Positions 1 to 5,919 of a stretch of DNA of 11,845 nucleotides are shown here, piece after piece (positions within the stretch are counted from its first letter, which is position 1; every line of letters begins with the position of its first letter). This stretch comes from Gemmatimonadales bacterium (GTDB taxonomy: Bacteria > Gemmatimonadota > Gemmatimonadetes > Palauibacterales > Palauibacteraceae). Location: positions 1-11,845 of the forward strand of contig JAUWDL010000011.1 in assembly GCA_030608825.1 (NCBI GenBank). Direction: 5' to 3'. The notes under the pieces were generated by a model. That model was not told where the DNA came from, made no database searches, and worked only from the letters and a program-made list of their open reading frames with translations. A program made the translations under genes and the position numbers.

Positions 1-1
1 C

Positions 2-247
2 CAGGTGCTGCAGCAGCGGACGTTGCAGCTCGAGGACCAGGCCAATCAGCGACGACAGGAGCTTCTGCAGCCGATCCTCGAGCGCGTTCAGGCCGAGATC
101 GAGAACTTCCGCGCCGAACGTGGCTTCACCATGGTGTTCGACGCCTCTGCCGCGGGATTGATCGCGGCGGATCCGGCGCTGGATGTGACCGATGAGGTCA
201 TCGCCCGCCTCCAGGCACAGGGCCCGGCGAGCAGCACGCAGCCGTAG
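2..247 (+). CDS. OmpH/Skp-family periplasmic chaperone, C-terminal part (5' end outside window)
   Basis: This is the last 81 residues of a reading frame that enters from the left edge and stops at TAG 245-247. OmpH/Skp proteins are small periplasmic holdase chaperones that carry unfolded outer-membrane proteins to the BAM complex. What is seen is a charged, Gln/Glu-rich helical stretch, as in the coiled-coil arms of Skp, followed by the typical C-terminal block: ERGFTMVFDAS, then AADPALDVTDEV and a final short helix. The pattern 'G(F/Y)xxVFD...ADPxxDVT' is characteristic of the family. The N-terminal signal peptide that would prove export lies outside the window. In many Gram-negative bacteria the gene lies between bamA and lpxD-fabZ; here fabZ follows directly after a 234-nt gap. 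Family assignment is secure; which paralogue this is cannot be told. Confidence 0.88.
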   Translation, partial: QVLQQRTLQLEDQANQRRQELLQPILERVQAEIENFRAERGFTMVFDASAAGLIAADPALDVTDEVIARLQAQGPASSTQP

Positions 248-421
248 CGCCGGTCGCCGAAAACACGGCGCAAGCGGTCGACCGACGACGGCCTGGAAGC
301 GCTCGTTCCCGAAATGGGGGACGGGCGCTCTTTCTCATCGGCTTGCGGATCACGCGCTGGCCACGCTTCTTCATTCCGAGGTGAGCCCTGGTGTGCCATC
401 TCAGGAGTCCGGTAGGCCCGA

Positions 422-451
422 ATGACAGTGTGACTTCTGAGACGGTATACG
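422..451 (+). promoter_or_regulatory. Candidate sigma70-type promoter upstream of fabZ
   Basis: ATGACA at 422-427 matches the -35 consensus at 5 of 6 positions. TATACG at 446-451 matches the -10 consensus at 4 of 6. The spacer is 18 nt. The predicted start would be near 458, giving a leader of about 24 nt before the fabZ ATG. It is the only such pair I found in the one sizeable gap of the window, which is where the long operon would be expected to begin. This is a by-eye match, not an experimental promoter. Confidence 0.4.
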
Positions 452-481
452 AGTCCGGAACAGGCAGCCGCAGGTAAGAGG

Positions 482-940
482 ATGACCGAGACGAGCCCGA
501 GCCAGCCGGCGATGGACGTTCAACAGATCCTGGCCTTCCTGCCTCACCGTTATCCGATGCTCCTGGTGGACCGCATCCTCGAGGTCGAGGAGGGAGAGCG
601 GATCGTGGGGCTCAAGAACGTGACCATCAACGAACCGTTCTTCAACGGCCACTTCCCCGGTCATCCGATCATGCCCGGCGTGCTGATCGTGGAGGCCATG
701 GCGCAGGCCGGCGGATTGCTGATGATGAGCGAGATGGAGAACGTGGCGGAGAAGGTCGTCTACTTCATGTCGCTGGACGACGTGAAGTGGCGAAAGCCTG
801 TGGTTCCGGGCGATCAGTTGATCTTCGAAGTCAAGCTCGTCCAGCGGCGCCGAACGGTCCTGAAGATGCGAGGTGTGGCCAAGGTCGATGGGGTGACGGT
901 GGCGGAGGCCACGATGATGGCGACGGTGATGGATCGATGA
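482..940 (+). CDS. fabZ: 3-hydroxyacyl-[acyl-carrier-protein] dehydratase FabZ
   Basis: FabZ dehydrates (3R)-hydroxyacyl-ACP to trans-2-enoyl-ACP in the cytoplasmic type II fatty-acid elongation cycle. The 152-residue length is normal for the family. The hot-dog fold signature is complete: LPHRYPMLLVDRI at residues 20-32, then FFNGHFPGHPIMPGVL at 53-68 and EAMAQAGG at 71-78. The catalytic pair is His57 and Glu71, with the same 14-residue spacing as His54/Glu68 of the E. coli enzyme. The ATG at 482 is preceded by AGG at 472-474 and an AAGAGG string running into the start. The protein is FabZ rather than FabA by length and by the PHRYPMLLVD motif. It is not fused to LpxC, and no lpxD or lpxA lies beside it. 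It is probably the first gene of the long operon, under the promoter candidate at 422-451. Confidence 0.96.
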   Translation: MTETSPSQPAMDVQQILAFLPHRYPMLLVDRILEVEEGERIVGLKNVTINEPFFNGHFPGHPIMPGVLIVEAMAQAGGLLMMSEMENVAEKVVYFMSLDDVKWRKPVVPGDQLIFEVKLVQRRRTVLKMRGVAKVDGVTVAEATMMATVMDR

Positions 941-963
941 GCGGAACCCTCGGCGTTCGTGTC

Positions 964-967
964 GGAG
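964..967 (+). promoter_or_regulatory. Shine-Dalgarno site for the small membrane protein
   Basis: GGAG ends 6 nt before GTG 974. This favours GTG 974 as the start of the small frame over the in-frame GTG at 959, whose nearest purine block (GGAA, 943-946) is 12 nt away. Confidence 0.5.
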
Positions 968-973
968 TCTGAC

Positions 974-1105
974 GTGCCACTGCACAAAGTGCGTGAGCAG
1001 CGCAAGAAGCTGGGCGCGGGTGCCAAGCGCGCCCCCCGCACGGTCACGCTCCTGGTGCTTCTCGTCCTGGTGTTCCTCCTTATGTACTACCTCGGGAGTG
1101 TCTAG
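974..1105 (+). CDS. 43-residue basic single-pass membrane microprotein, function unknown
   Basis: This short frame starts at GTG 974 (SD GGAG, 6-nt spacing) and stops at TAG 1103-1105. An in-frame GTG at 959 would add five residues. The product has a strongly basic N-terminal half, with Lys/Arg/His at residues 4, 5, 7, 10, 11, 12, 18, 19 and 22. This is followed by an uninterrupted hydrophobic segment at about residues 23-40 (TVTLLVLLVLVFLLMYYL) and a three-residue tail. By the positive-inside rule the N terminus should be cytoplasmic. Third codon positions are nearly all G or C, as in the neighbouring genes, which supports real coding. It lies 33 nt after fabZ and 57 nt before nadB, in the same direction. 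I do not recognise a family. Single-pass proteins of this type can be stress-induced or complex-stabilising microproteins, but nothing here shows which. Confidence 0.7.
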   Translation: MPLHKVREQRKKLGAGAKRAPRTVTLLVLLVLVFLLMYYLGSV

Positions 1106-1149
1106 CGGGACGCACTCCCCCCATCCGCCTCACGTGTTGCGCGGCGCGC

Positions 1150-1154
1150 GGAGG
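1150..1154 (+). promoter_or_regulatory. Strong Shine-Dalgarno site deciding the nadB start
   Basis: GGAGG lies 8 nt upstream of GTG 1163 and fixes this GTG as the nadB start, since the Rossmann motif begins only 13 residues later. Confidence 0.7.
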
Positions 1155-1162
1155 ATTCGAAA

Positions 1163-2743
1163 GTGACCCGAATCCAGATCCACACGGATGTGCTCGTCGC
1201 CGGCAGCGGAATCGCCGGTCTCACCTTTGCGCTCAAGGCCGCCGAGTTCGCCCGTGTGGTTCTCGTGACGAAGAAGAACCGCGTGGAATCCGCGACCAAC
1301 TATGCCCAGGGCGGCGTGGCGGCGGTGTTCGCGAAGGAAGATGAGTTCGCGCTTCACGCCGGGGATACCCTTCTCTCCGGTGCCGGCCTCTGCCACCGTC
1401 GCGCGGTCGAGGAGCTCGTGCGCGAGGGCCCCGAACGAGTCCGGGAGCTGATCGAGTGGGGAGTCAGGTTCAGCCGGGACGGGGGGTCTTTCTCGTTGGG
1501 ACGGGAGGCGGGACACAGCGCACGCCGCATCGTTCACGCGGAGGACCTGACGGGAAGCGAGATCGAACGCGCCCTTCTCGCGGCCGTGTCGGCGAAGCCT
1601 CAGATCCAGATGTTGCAGGACCACTTCCTCTGGAAGCTCGCGGCGGTGACGGAGCCCGGGACGTTGAGGCCTCGTTGCGGGGGAGCGCTCGTCCTGGATG
1701 TGCCGGATCAGAGGTGGATAGAGGTGGAGTGCCGAGCCGTCCTGCTGGCGACGGGCGGGTGCGGCAGACTCTACCGGCACACGACGAACCCCGAGATAGC
1801 GATGGGCGACGGAGTGGCCATCGGTTGGGAGGCCGGGGCTGCCGTGGCGAACCTCGAGTTCGTGCAGTTTCACCCGACGGCTCTCTATCCGACGGGCGAT
1901 CAGGCTTTCCTCATCTCCGAAGCCGTGCGCGGAGAGGGAGCGGTGATCCGGAACCGCGGCGGCGAGCCGTTCATGGAACGCTACCATCCGGCGGGATCGC
2001 TCGCCCCCCGCGACATCGTGGCGCGTGCCATCGACGCCGAGATGAAACGCAGCGGGGAGCCTTACGTCCACCTGGATCTGAGTGGCCTGGACGCCGAGAA
2101 GGTGCGCGCTCGCTTCCCGAACATACTGCGCGGCTGCGCGGAGCGAGGAGTTCGAATACCCGAGGAGCCGATTCCGGTCGTGCCTGCGGCACACTACCAG
2201 TGCGGGGGCCTCCTGACGGACTGGGATGGCCGTACCTCGCTCGCCGGACTGTATGCAGCGGGCGAAGTGGCCTGTACGGGAGTACACGGCGCCAACCGGC
2301 TCGCGTCGAACTCGCTGCTGGAGGCCGTCGTCTACGCGGAGCGGGCGGCCCGGCGAGTGGATGCCGACCTTCACGCGGTATCAGGCGTACCCCTTCCTTC
2401 GGCGGCGAGTCTCCCTGGGCTCCGTGCGGAAGGCGAGGATCCGGCCTCGATCGAGGAGCGGGTACGGGATGTCATGTGGGAGGACGTGTCGATCGTCCGA
2501 TCCGAAGAGAGGTTGAGCGTCGCGCGCAGGGAGCTGGATGAGCTGGTGAAACTCCCGCTCGCGCGCGACGGAACGGCTTCCGGGGCCATGTATGCCCGCC
2601 AGGTCGAGTTCGCACGCGAGGTCGCCCGCCTCATCGTGCGCTGTGCGCAACGGCGTCGGGAGAGCAGAGGTCTCCACTTCACGGAGACCTATCCGCACCG
2701 GGACAGCGAGCGATACTTGCGAGACACCGTCCTGGCGCGGTGA
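1163..2743 (+). CDS. nadB: L-aspartate oxidase NadB
   Basis: NadB is the FAD enzyme that oxidises L-aspartate to iminoaspartate, the first step of de novo NAD synthesis; NadA then uses the product. At 526 residues the length is normal. Signatures in order: the dinucleotide-binding GSGIAGL at residues 14-20; ATNYAQGG at 44-51; HSARRIVHAEDLTG from 118; GGCGRLYRHTTNPE; NLEFVQFHPTALY; SEAVRGEGA; RDIVARAIDAEMKR; HYQCGGLLTDWDGRT; the C-terminal FAD block GVHGANRLASNSLLE; and, in the helical C-terminal domain, SRGLHFTETYP. The run NLEFxQFHPTALY and the end LIVRCAxxRxESRGLHF match NadB rather than succinate dehydrogenase SdhA. The start is GTG 1163 with GGAGG 8 nt upstream. Its stop overlaps the rlmH start by 4 nt (GTGA, 2740-2743). 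nadA and nadC are not in the window. Confidence 0.97.
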   Translation: MTRIQIHTDVLVAGSGIAGLTFALKAAEFARVVLVTKKNRVESATNYAQGGVAAVFAKEDEFALHAGDTLLSGAGLCHRRAVEELVREGPERVRELIEWGVRFSRDGGSFSLGREAGHSARRIVHAEDLTGSEIERALLAAVSAKPQIQMLQDHFLWKLAAVTEPGTLRPRCGGALVLDVPDQRWIEVECRAVLLATGGCGRLYRHTTNPEIAMGDGVAIGWEAGAAVANLEFVQFHPTALYPTGDQAFLISEAVRGEGAVIRNRGGEPFMERYHPAGSLAPRDIVARAIDAEMKRSGEPYVHLDLSGLDAEKVRARFPNILRGCAERGVRIPEEPIPVVPAAHYQCGGLLTDWDGRTSLAGLYAAGEVACTGVHGANRLASNSLLEAVVYAERAARRVDADLHAVSGVPLPSAASLPGLRAEGEDPASIEERVRDVMWEDVSIVRSEERLSVARRELDELVKLPLARDGTASGAMYARQVEFAREVARLIVRCAQRRRESRGLHFTETYPHRDSERYLRDTVLAR

Positions 2744-3195
2744 AGGTGCTCATCCTGGCGGTTGGAAAGCCGGGGGCGCTCCTGGGGTCCGCGATCACGG
2801 AGTACGAGACCCGGGCAGGTCGCTATTTCTCATTGGAGGTGATCGAGGTGGCGGCCGGCAAGGGTGAGGGTGGTCGGGAAGAGGAGGCCAGGAAGCTTCT
2901 CGGCCGAGTACCGGAGGGCTTCGACATCGTGGCGCTCACGCGAGAGGGGAAGCGGATGAGCTCGAAGGGACTGGCGCGATATCTCTCGGCTCTCGGTCTG
3001 TACAGGCGGCCGGGCGTGGCCTTTCTCGTTGGCGGCCCGTTCGGGCTCGCGGAGTCGGCCCTATCCAGAGCGGAGCACAGACTCTCGCTCTCAGCCATGA
3101 GCCTGCCACGCGACCTAGCCCGCCTTCTTCTGGCAGAGCAAGTCTATCGTGCCGGGACGCTTATTCGCGGACAGCCCTATCACAAGGGGAGCTAG
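2740..3195 (+). CDS. rlmH: 23S rRNA pseudouridine(1915)-N3-methyltransferase RlmH
   Basis: RlmH is a SPOUT-superfamily (knotted) methyltransferase that uses SAM to methylate N3 of pseudouridine 1915 in helix 69 of 23S rRNA on the assembled 70S ribosome. The 151-residue product is close to the usual 155-160. Visible family marks are the KxGxxxG-like start, the SAM-site loop LVGGPFG (about residues 96-102), LSLSAMSLP, then LLLAEQVYRA and the C-terminal GQPYH (His148) near the end. One oddity is that the 'PH' of the family's (L/T)PHxLxRxLLxEQ motif reads PR here (Arg124). The GTG start overlaps the nadB stop by 4 nt, so translation is probably coupled. The next gene starts 9 nt downstream. Confidence 0.94.
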   Translation: MKVLILAVGKPGALLGSAITEYETRAGRYFSLEVIEVAAGKGEGGREEEARKLLGRVPEGFDIVALTREGKRMSSKGLARYLSALGLYRRPGVAFLVGGPFGLAESALSRAEHRLSLSAMSLPRDLARLLLAEQVYRAGTLIRGQPYHKGS

Positions 3196-3204
3196 GTCGA
3201 GCAC

Positions 3205-3948
3205 GTGGGGGATCCCGAGAAGGCGGAGTGGTTCCGCCATTGGTTCGGCGAGGAGTATCTGCGGCTGTACCCTCACCGAGACCAGGCGGAAGCGGCCGCG
3301 GCCGTGCGGCTGCATCTCGAGGTCTCGGGACCGCCTCGGGGGCGGTCGCTCGATCTGGCCTGCGGAGAGGGAAGGCATCTGCGGGAGCTCAGGCGGGCAG
3401 GGGTCGATGCCGTGGGTCTCGACCTGTCGCTCCCGCTCCTGCGGCTCGCCCGTCGCTCCGAGACGCCGCCCTTCCTCCTCGTTCGGGCGGACATGCGGAG
3501 ACTGCCCTTTCGGGATGCGTCGTTCAGCGCCGTGACCAGCTTCTTCACCTCTTTCGGCTACTTCGCCGCCAAGGCGGAGGATGTGGAGGCGGCGTGTGAG
3601 ATTCGGCGAGTTCTGGGGCCTGGAGGCCGGTTTCTTCTCGATTACCTGAACGCGGAGCACGTGAGGGCCGGTCTGGTGCCGGAGGAGGCGTTGGAGTTGG
3701 ATGGAGCGTCGGTGCACGTGACCCGGAGCATCGAAGGCGACGCGGTGGTGAAACGGATTCGGATCACGAGCGGGCAGGGCGGTCCGCCCAGCGAGCACCA
3801 GGAGCGCGTTCGACTGTACGCGCCGGACGAGCTCGAGACGCTCCTGGCCTCCGCCGGCCTGGTCACCACCGACCGTTTCGGCGACTACGAGGGCGCTCCC
3901 TTCACGCCGGCGGCGGCTCGCCTGGTACTGGCGGGACGCGCCGAATGA
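3205..3948 (+). CDS. Class I SAM-dependent methyltransferase coupled to bshC
   Basis: This 247-residue protein has a class I (Rossmann-like) methyltransferase core. Motif I is LDLACGEGRHL at residues 49-59. An acidic residue for the SAM ribose follows in GLDLS (Asp73). ADMRRLPF at 95-102 carries Asp96 for the adenine side. The post-core strand motif is LGPGGRFLLDYL. The N-terminal segment WFRHWFGEEYLRLYPHRD is aromatic-rich and probably caps the substrate site. The C-terminal part (RVRLYAPDELETLLASAGL) is typical of Methyltransf_11/25-type small-molecule enzymes. The start is GTG 3205, with AGGT 7 nt upstream. The stop overlaps the bshC start by 4 nt (ATGA, 3945-3948). This coupling suggests a role near bacillithiol, possibly N-methylation as in N-methyl-bacillithiol of Chlorobi, but the substrate cannot be read from the sequence. 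Confidence 0.9.
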   Translation: MGDPEKAEWFRHWFGEEYLRLYPHRDQAEAAAAVRLHLEVSGPPRGRSLDLACGEGRHLRELRRAGVDAVGLDLSLPLLRLARRSETPPFLLVRADMRRLPFRDASFSAVTSFFTSFGYFAAKAEDVEAACEIRRVLGPGGRFLLDYLNAEHVRAGLVPEEALELDGASVHVTRSIEGDAVVKRIRITSGQGGPPSEHQERVRLYAPDELETLLASAGLVTTDRFGDYEGAPFTPAAARLVLAGRAE

Positions 3949-5576
3949 GTGGGCAGCTGCGGCTCGAGCGCGCGGCCTTCGGGGCTCCTGGCTCTCTGGG
4001 GTCGCGTTTTGCGGCCGGCGACCCGGCGGTCGTGGATCTCTTTCCGTCGGCGATGCGCGAACAAAGTGAGTCCGGGGACGGCGCCAAGGCGTCCACTCTT
4101 CCGCCCTCCTGCGAAAGCGCGGGGCTGGCTGCCGAGGTCTTCGGCGCCTCCTCGCCCGACTCCGCGGCGAAGCTGCGCTCCATCCTTGCCGGAGAAGGGG
4201 TGCTCGTCACGACCGGACAGCAGCCGTGCCTCTTCCTCGGGCCGATGTTCGTCTTGTACAAGGCGATGACGGCGATCCGACTGGCCGCGACACTCGAGCG
4301 GGAGCTCGGGTGCCCGGTGCTCGCGCTTTTTTGGGTGGCGTCGGACGATCACGACTGGAAAGAGGTGGGCACGACGCAGCTGATCGACACATCCAACGCG
4401 CTTCGGAGCTTCCGGCTGAATCCGCCCGATGGGCGAGAGCAGCTGTCGGTCGGCCAGACAACCCTGGATGGCTCGATCCATGACTTGCTGGCAGAGGTTC
4501 GCGAAGCGCTTCCGCAATCAGAGTTTATCAACCGTTATATGGAGTTGTTTGGAGATGCCTATCGAGCGGGCCGAAGCGTCGGCCGCGCGTTCGGCGAAGC
4601 GCTGACGGGAGTGCTGGGCGGACGCGAGCTGGTCTGGCTGGACTCGGCGGCGCTCGAGGTCAAGCGTGCCCTGGCGCCCCTTCACACGCGGGCGCTTCGG
4701 CATGCCGCCTCGGCGGCAGCGGCGGTGACGAGCTCCACCGAGCGGGTACGGGAGGCAGGCTTCGAGCCTCAACTGGCCCTCCCGGGGGGCGCCAGCAACG
4801 TGTTCTACGATGACGGCAGAGCGCGCCGGCGGATCTACGTAGAGGGCGACGTTGCGCGACCGGGGAAGGAGGGTGGCGATCGTCCCCTGGCCGAGCTGCT
4901 CGCCGAGGTCGAGCGATCGCCGGAGGCATTCGGGCCGAGCGCCGCGCTGCGCCCGGTCGCGGAGTCCTGTCTCTTGCCGGTTTCTGCCTCGGTGCTCGGA
5001 CCGGCCGAGGTCGCGTATTGGGCTCAGCTTCCAGGCCTGTTCGAGTGGGCCGGTATCGGCATGCCCCGGACCGTGCCGCGTACGGGCTGGACGGCGATCG
5101 AAGCGAAGGTGGCCCGGGTCCTGGATGCGCTCGAGCTGGCCCCTGATGAGCTGTCGGATGGTGGGGCGGAGGTCGTGGAGAGACGCGTGCGCGGGGGAAG
5201 ACCGGAAGCAGTCGCTCGAGCTTTAGAGGAGGCGGAAGCGGCTCGAGAAGGCGCGTACGATCGCATCCTTGAAGCACTCTCGGCTGAGATTCCCGGGATC
5301 CGAGCAACGGCGGACAAGGCACGCGCCGGTGCCCGAAAGGCCGCCCGGCAGCTCGAGAAGGCGGTGGATGCGAGCGTTCTCGAGCGGGGATCCGTTATGC
5401 GCCGCAAGATCGAGAAAACGGCCCTCCATCTCTATCCGGCCGGCGTTCCCCAGGAGCGGATCCTGAATCCGCTCTATTATCTCGCGCGCTATGGTCCGGA
5501 GTTCCTCGAGAGCCTGGACCGGGATGTGGGGACGGCGGTAGAAGAGTACGTTGCCCGGTTGGACGGGGCGGTCTAG
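3945..5576 (+). CDS. bshC: Bacillithiol biosynthesis cysteine-adding enzyme BshC
   Basis: BshC joins L-cysteine to glucosaminyl-malate in the last step of bacillithiol synthesis, a low-molecular-weight thiol used for redox buffering and detoxification in the cytoplasm. At 543 residues it has the usual family length. The core signature is present: TTGQQPCLFLGPMFVLYKAM at residues 89-108 and FWVASDDHDWKEV at 129-141, matching the family's TGQQxGLFxGP and FWxAxEDHDxxE pattern. Further on comes a long Ala/Glu/Arg-rich helical region (about residues 415-480, the coiled-coil dimerisation element of BshC) and then the C-terminal LYPAGVPQERILNPLYYL from residue 496, also diagnostic. The ATG at 3945 overlaps the preceding methyltransferase stop by 4 nt. 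bshA and bshB, needed to make the substrate, are not in the window and would have to lie elsewhere. Confidence 0.94.
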   Translation: MSGQLRLERAAFGAPGSLGSRFAAGDPAVVDLFPSAMREQSESGDGAKASTLPPSCESAGLAAEVFGASSPDSAAKLRSILAGEGVLVTTGQQPCLFLGPMFVLYKAMTAIRLAATLERELGCPVLALFWVASDDHDWKEVGTTQLIDTSNALRSFRLNPPDGREQLSVGQTTLDGSIHDLLAEVREALPQSEFINRYMELFGDAYRAGRSVGRAFGEALTGVLGGRELVWLDSAALEVKRALAPLHTRALRHAASAAAAVTSSTERVREAGFEPQLALPGGASNVFYDDGRARRRIYVEGDVARPGKEGGDRPLAELLAEVERSPEAFGPSAALRPVAESCLLPVSASVLGPAEVAYWAQLPGLFEWAGIGMPRTVPRTGWTAIEAKVARVLDALELAPDELSDGGAEVVERRVRGGRPEAVARALEEAEAAREGAYDRILEALSAEIPGIRATADKARAGARKAARQLEKAVDASVLERGSVMRRKIEKTALHLYPAGVPQERILNPLYYLARYGPEFLESLDRDVGTAVEEYVARLDGAV

Positions 5577-5619
5577 TGCTACACGCACGGCTGGTACAAC
5601 TCCAAGGGTATTCGGATCG

Positions 5620-5919
5620 ATGACGCTCTTTTGGGCCCTCATGGTCGTCGTACTGATTCTGCTGATCCCGCTCCTGGCGATCGTGATCGACTCGCAGATC
5701 GGTCAGGCGCTGGCCCGGCGCATCTCCCGGGAACCGCCGCCGGGTGAGCTCGAGGCTCGCGTGGATGCGCTGGAGGGCGAGCTCAAATACCTGACGGAGT
5801 CGGTCGAAGGCCTGCGTGAGGAGTCGGTCTTCATCCGTGCTCTCGTGGAGGGCAGAGGCGAGCCGCGGGATGCGCTGCCGCCCGGGGGGCAAGGAGCGGC
5901 GCGCGAATCCGGTGACTGA
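5620..5919 (+). CDS. Small membrane-anchored coiled-coil protein (PspB-like architecture)
   Basis: The 99-residue product starts at ATG 5620, 43 nt after bshC. A longer in-frame start at 5551 would overlap bshC and place 23 unpromising residues before the membrane segment, so I prefer 5620. Residues 2-23 form one hydrophobic segment (LFWALMVVVLILLIPLLAIV). After a basic patch (RRISR) there is a regular heptad helix. Positions 44, 48, 51, 55, 58, 62, 65 and 72 are Leu, Val or Ile in 4-3 spacing, with Ser69 the one break. The tail (residues 79-99) is Gly/Pro-rich and probably disordered. A membrane anchor followed by a short cytoplasmic coiled coil resembles phage-shock protein B and DUF-type envelope proteins, but no signature proves that family. 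AAGGG at 5604-5608 is a weak ribosome site. Its last 8 nt overlap murJ, pointing to co-expression with the lipid II flippase. Confidence 0.72.
   Translation: MTLFWALMVVVLILLIPLLAIVIDSQIGQALARRISREPPPGELEARVDALEGELKYLTESVEGLREESVFIRALVEGRGEPRDALPPGGQGAARESGD

Noticed and set aside
255..270. Stem-loop CGCCG-AAAACA-CGGCG just after the skp stop
   Set aside because: The stem is only 5 bp and no T-run follows, so it does not meet the pattern of an intrinsic terminator; hairpins this size are common in GC-rich DNA.
192..425. 77-codon frame running from the end of the skp gene into the gap before fabZ
   Set aside because: Its start lies inside the OmpH/Skp coding region in a different phase. The product is Arg/Ser/Ala-rich without a domain, and it ends across the promoter candidate. 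I treat 248-481 as non-coding.
1130..2374. 414-codon open frame on the minus strand opposite nadB
   Set aside because: It is a mirror of the nadB codon bias, with no recognisable domain and no convincing ribosome site; nadB itself is certain.
1456..2541. 361-codon plus-strand frame inside nadB in another phase
   Set aside because: It is a composition shadow; the overlapping nadB frame carries every expected NadB block.
5559..5600. Possible promoter before the small coiled-coil gene (TTGGAC and TACAAC)
   Set aside because: The two boxes are about 30 nt apart, far beyond a functional sigma70 spacer, and each matches poorly.
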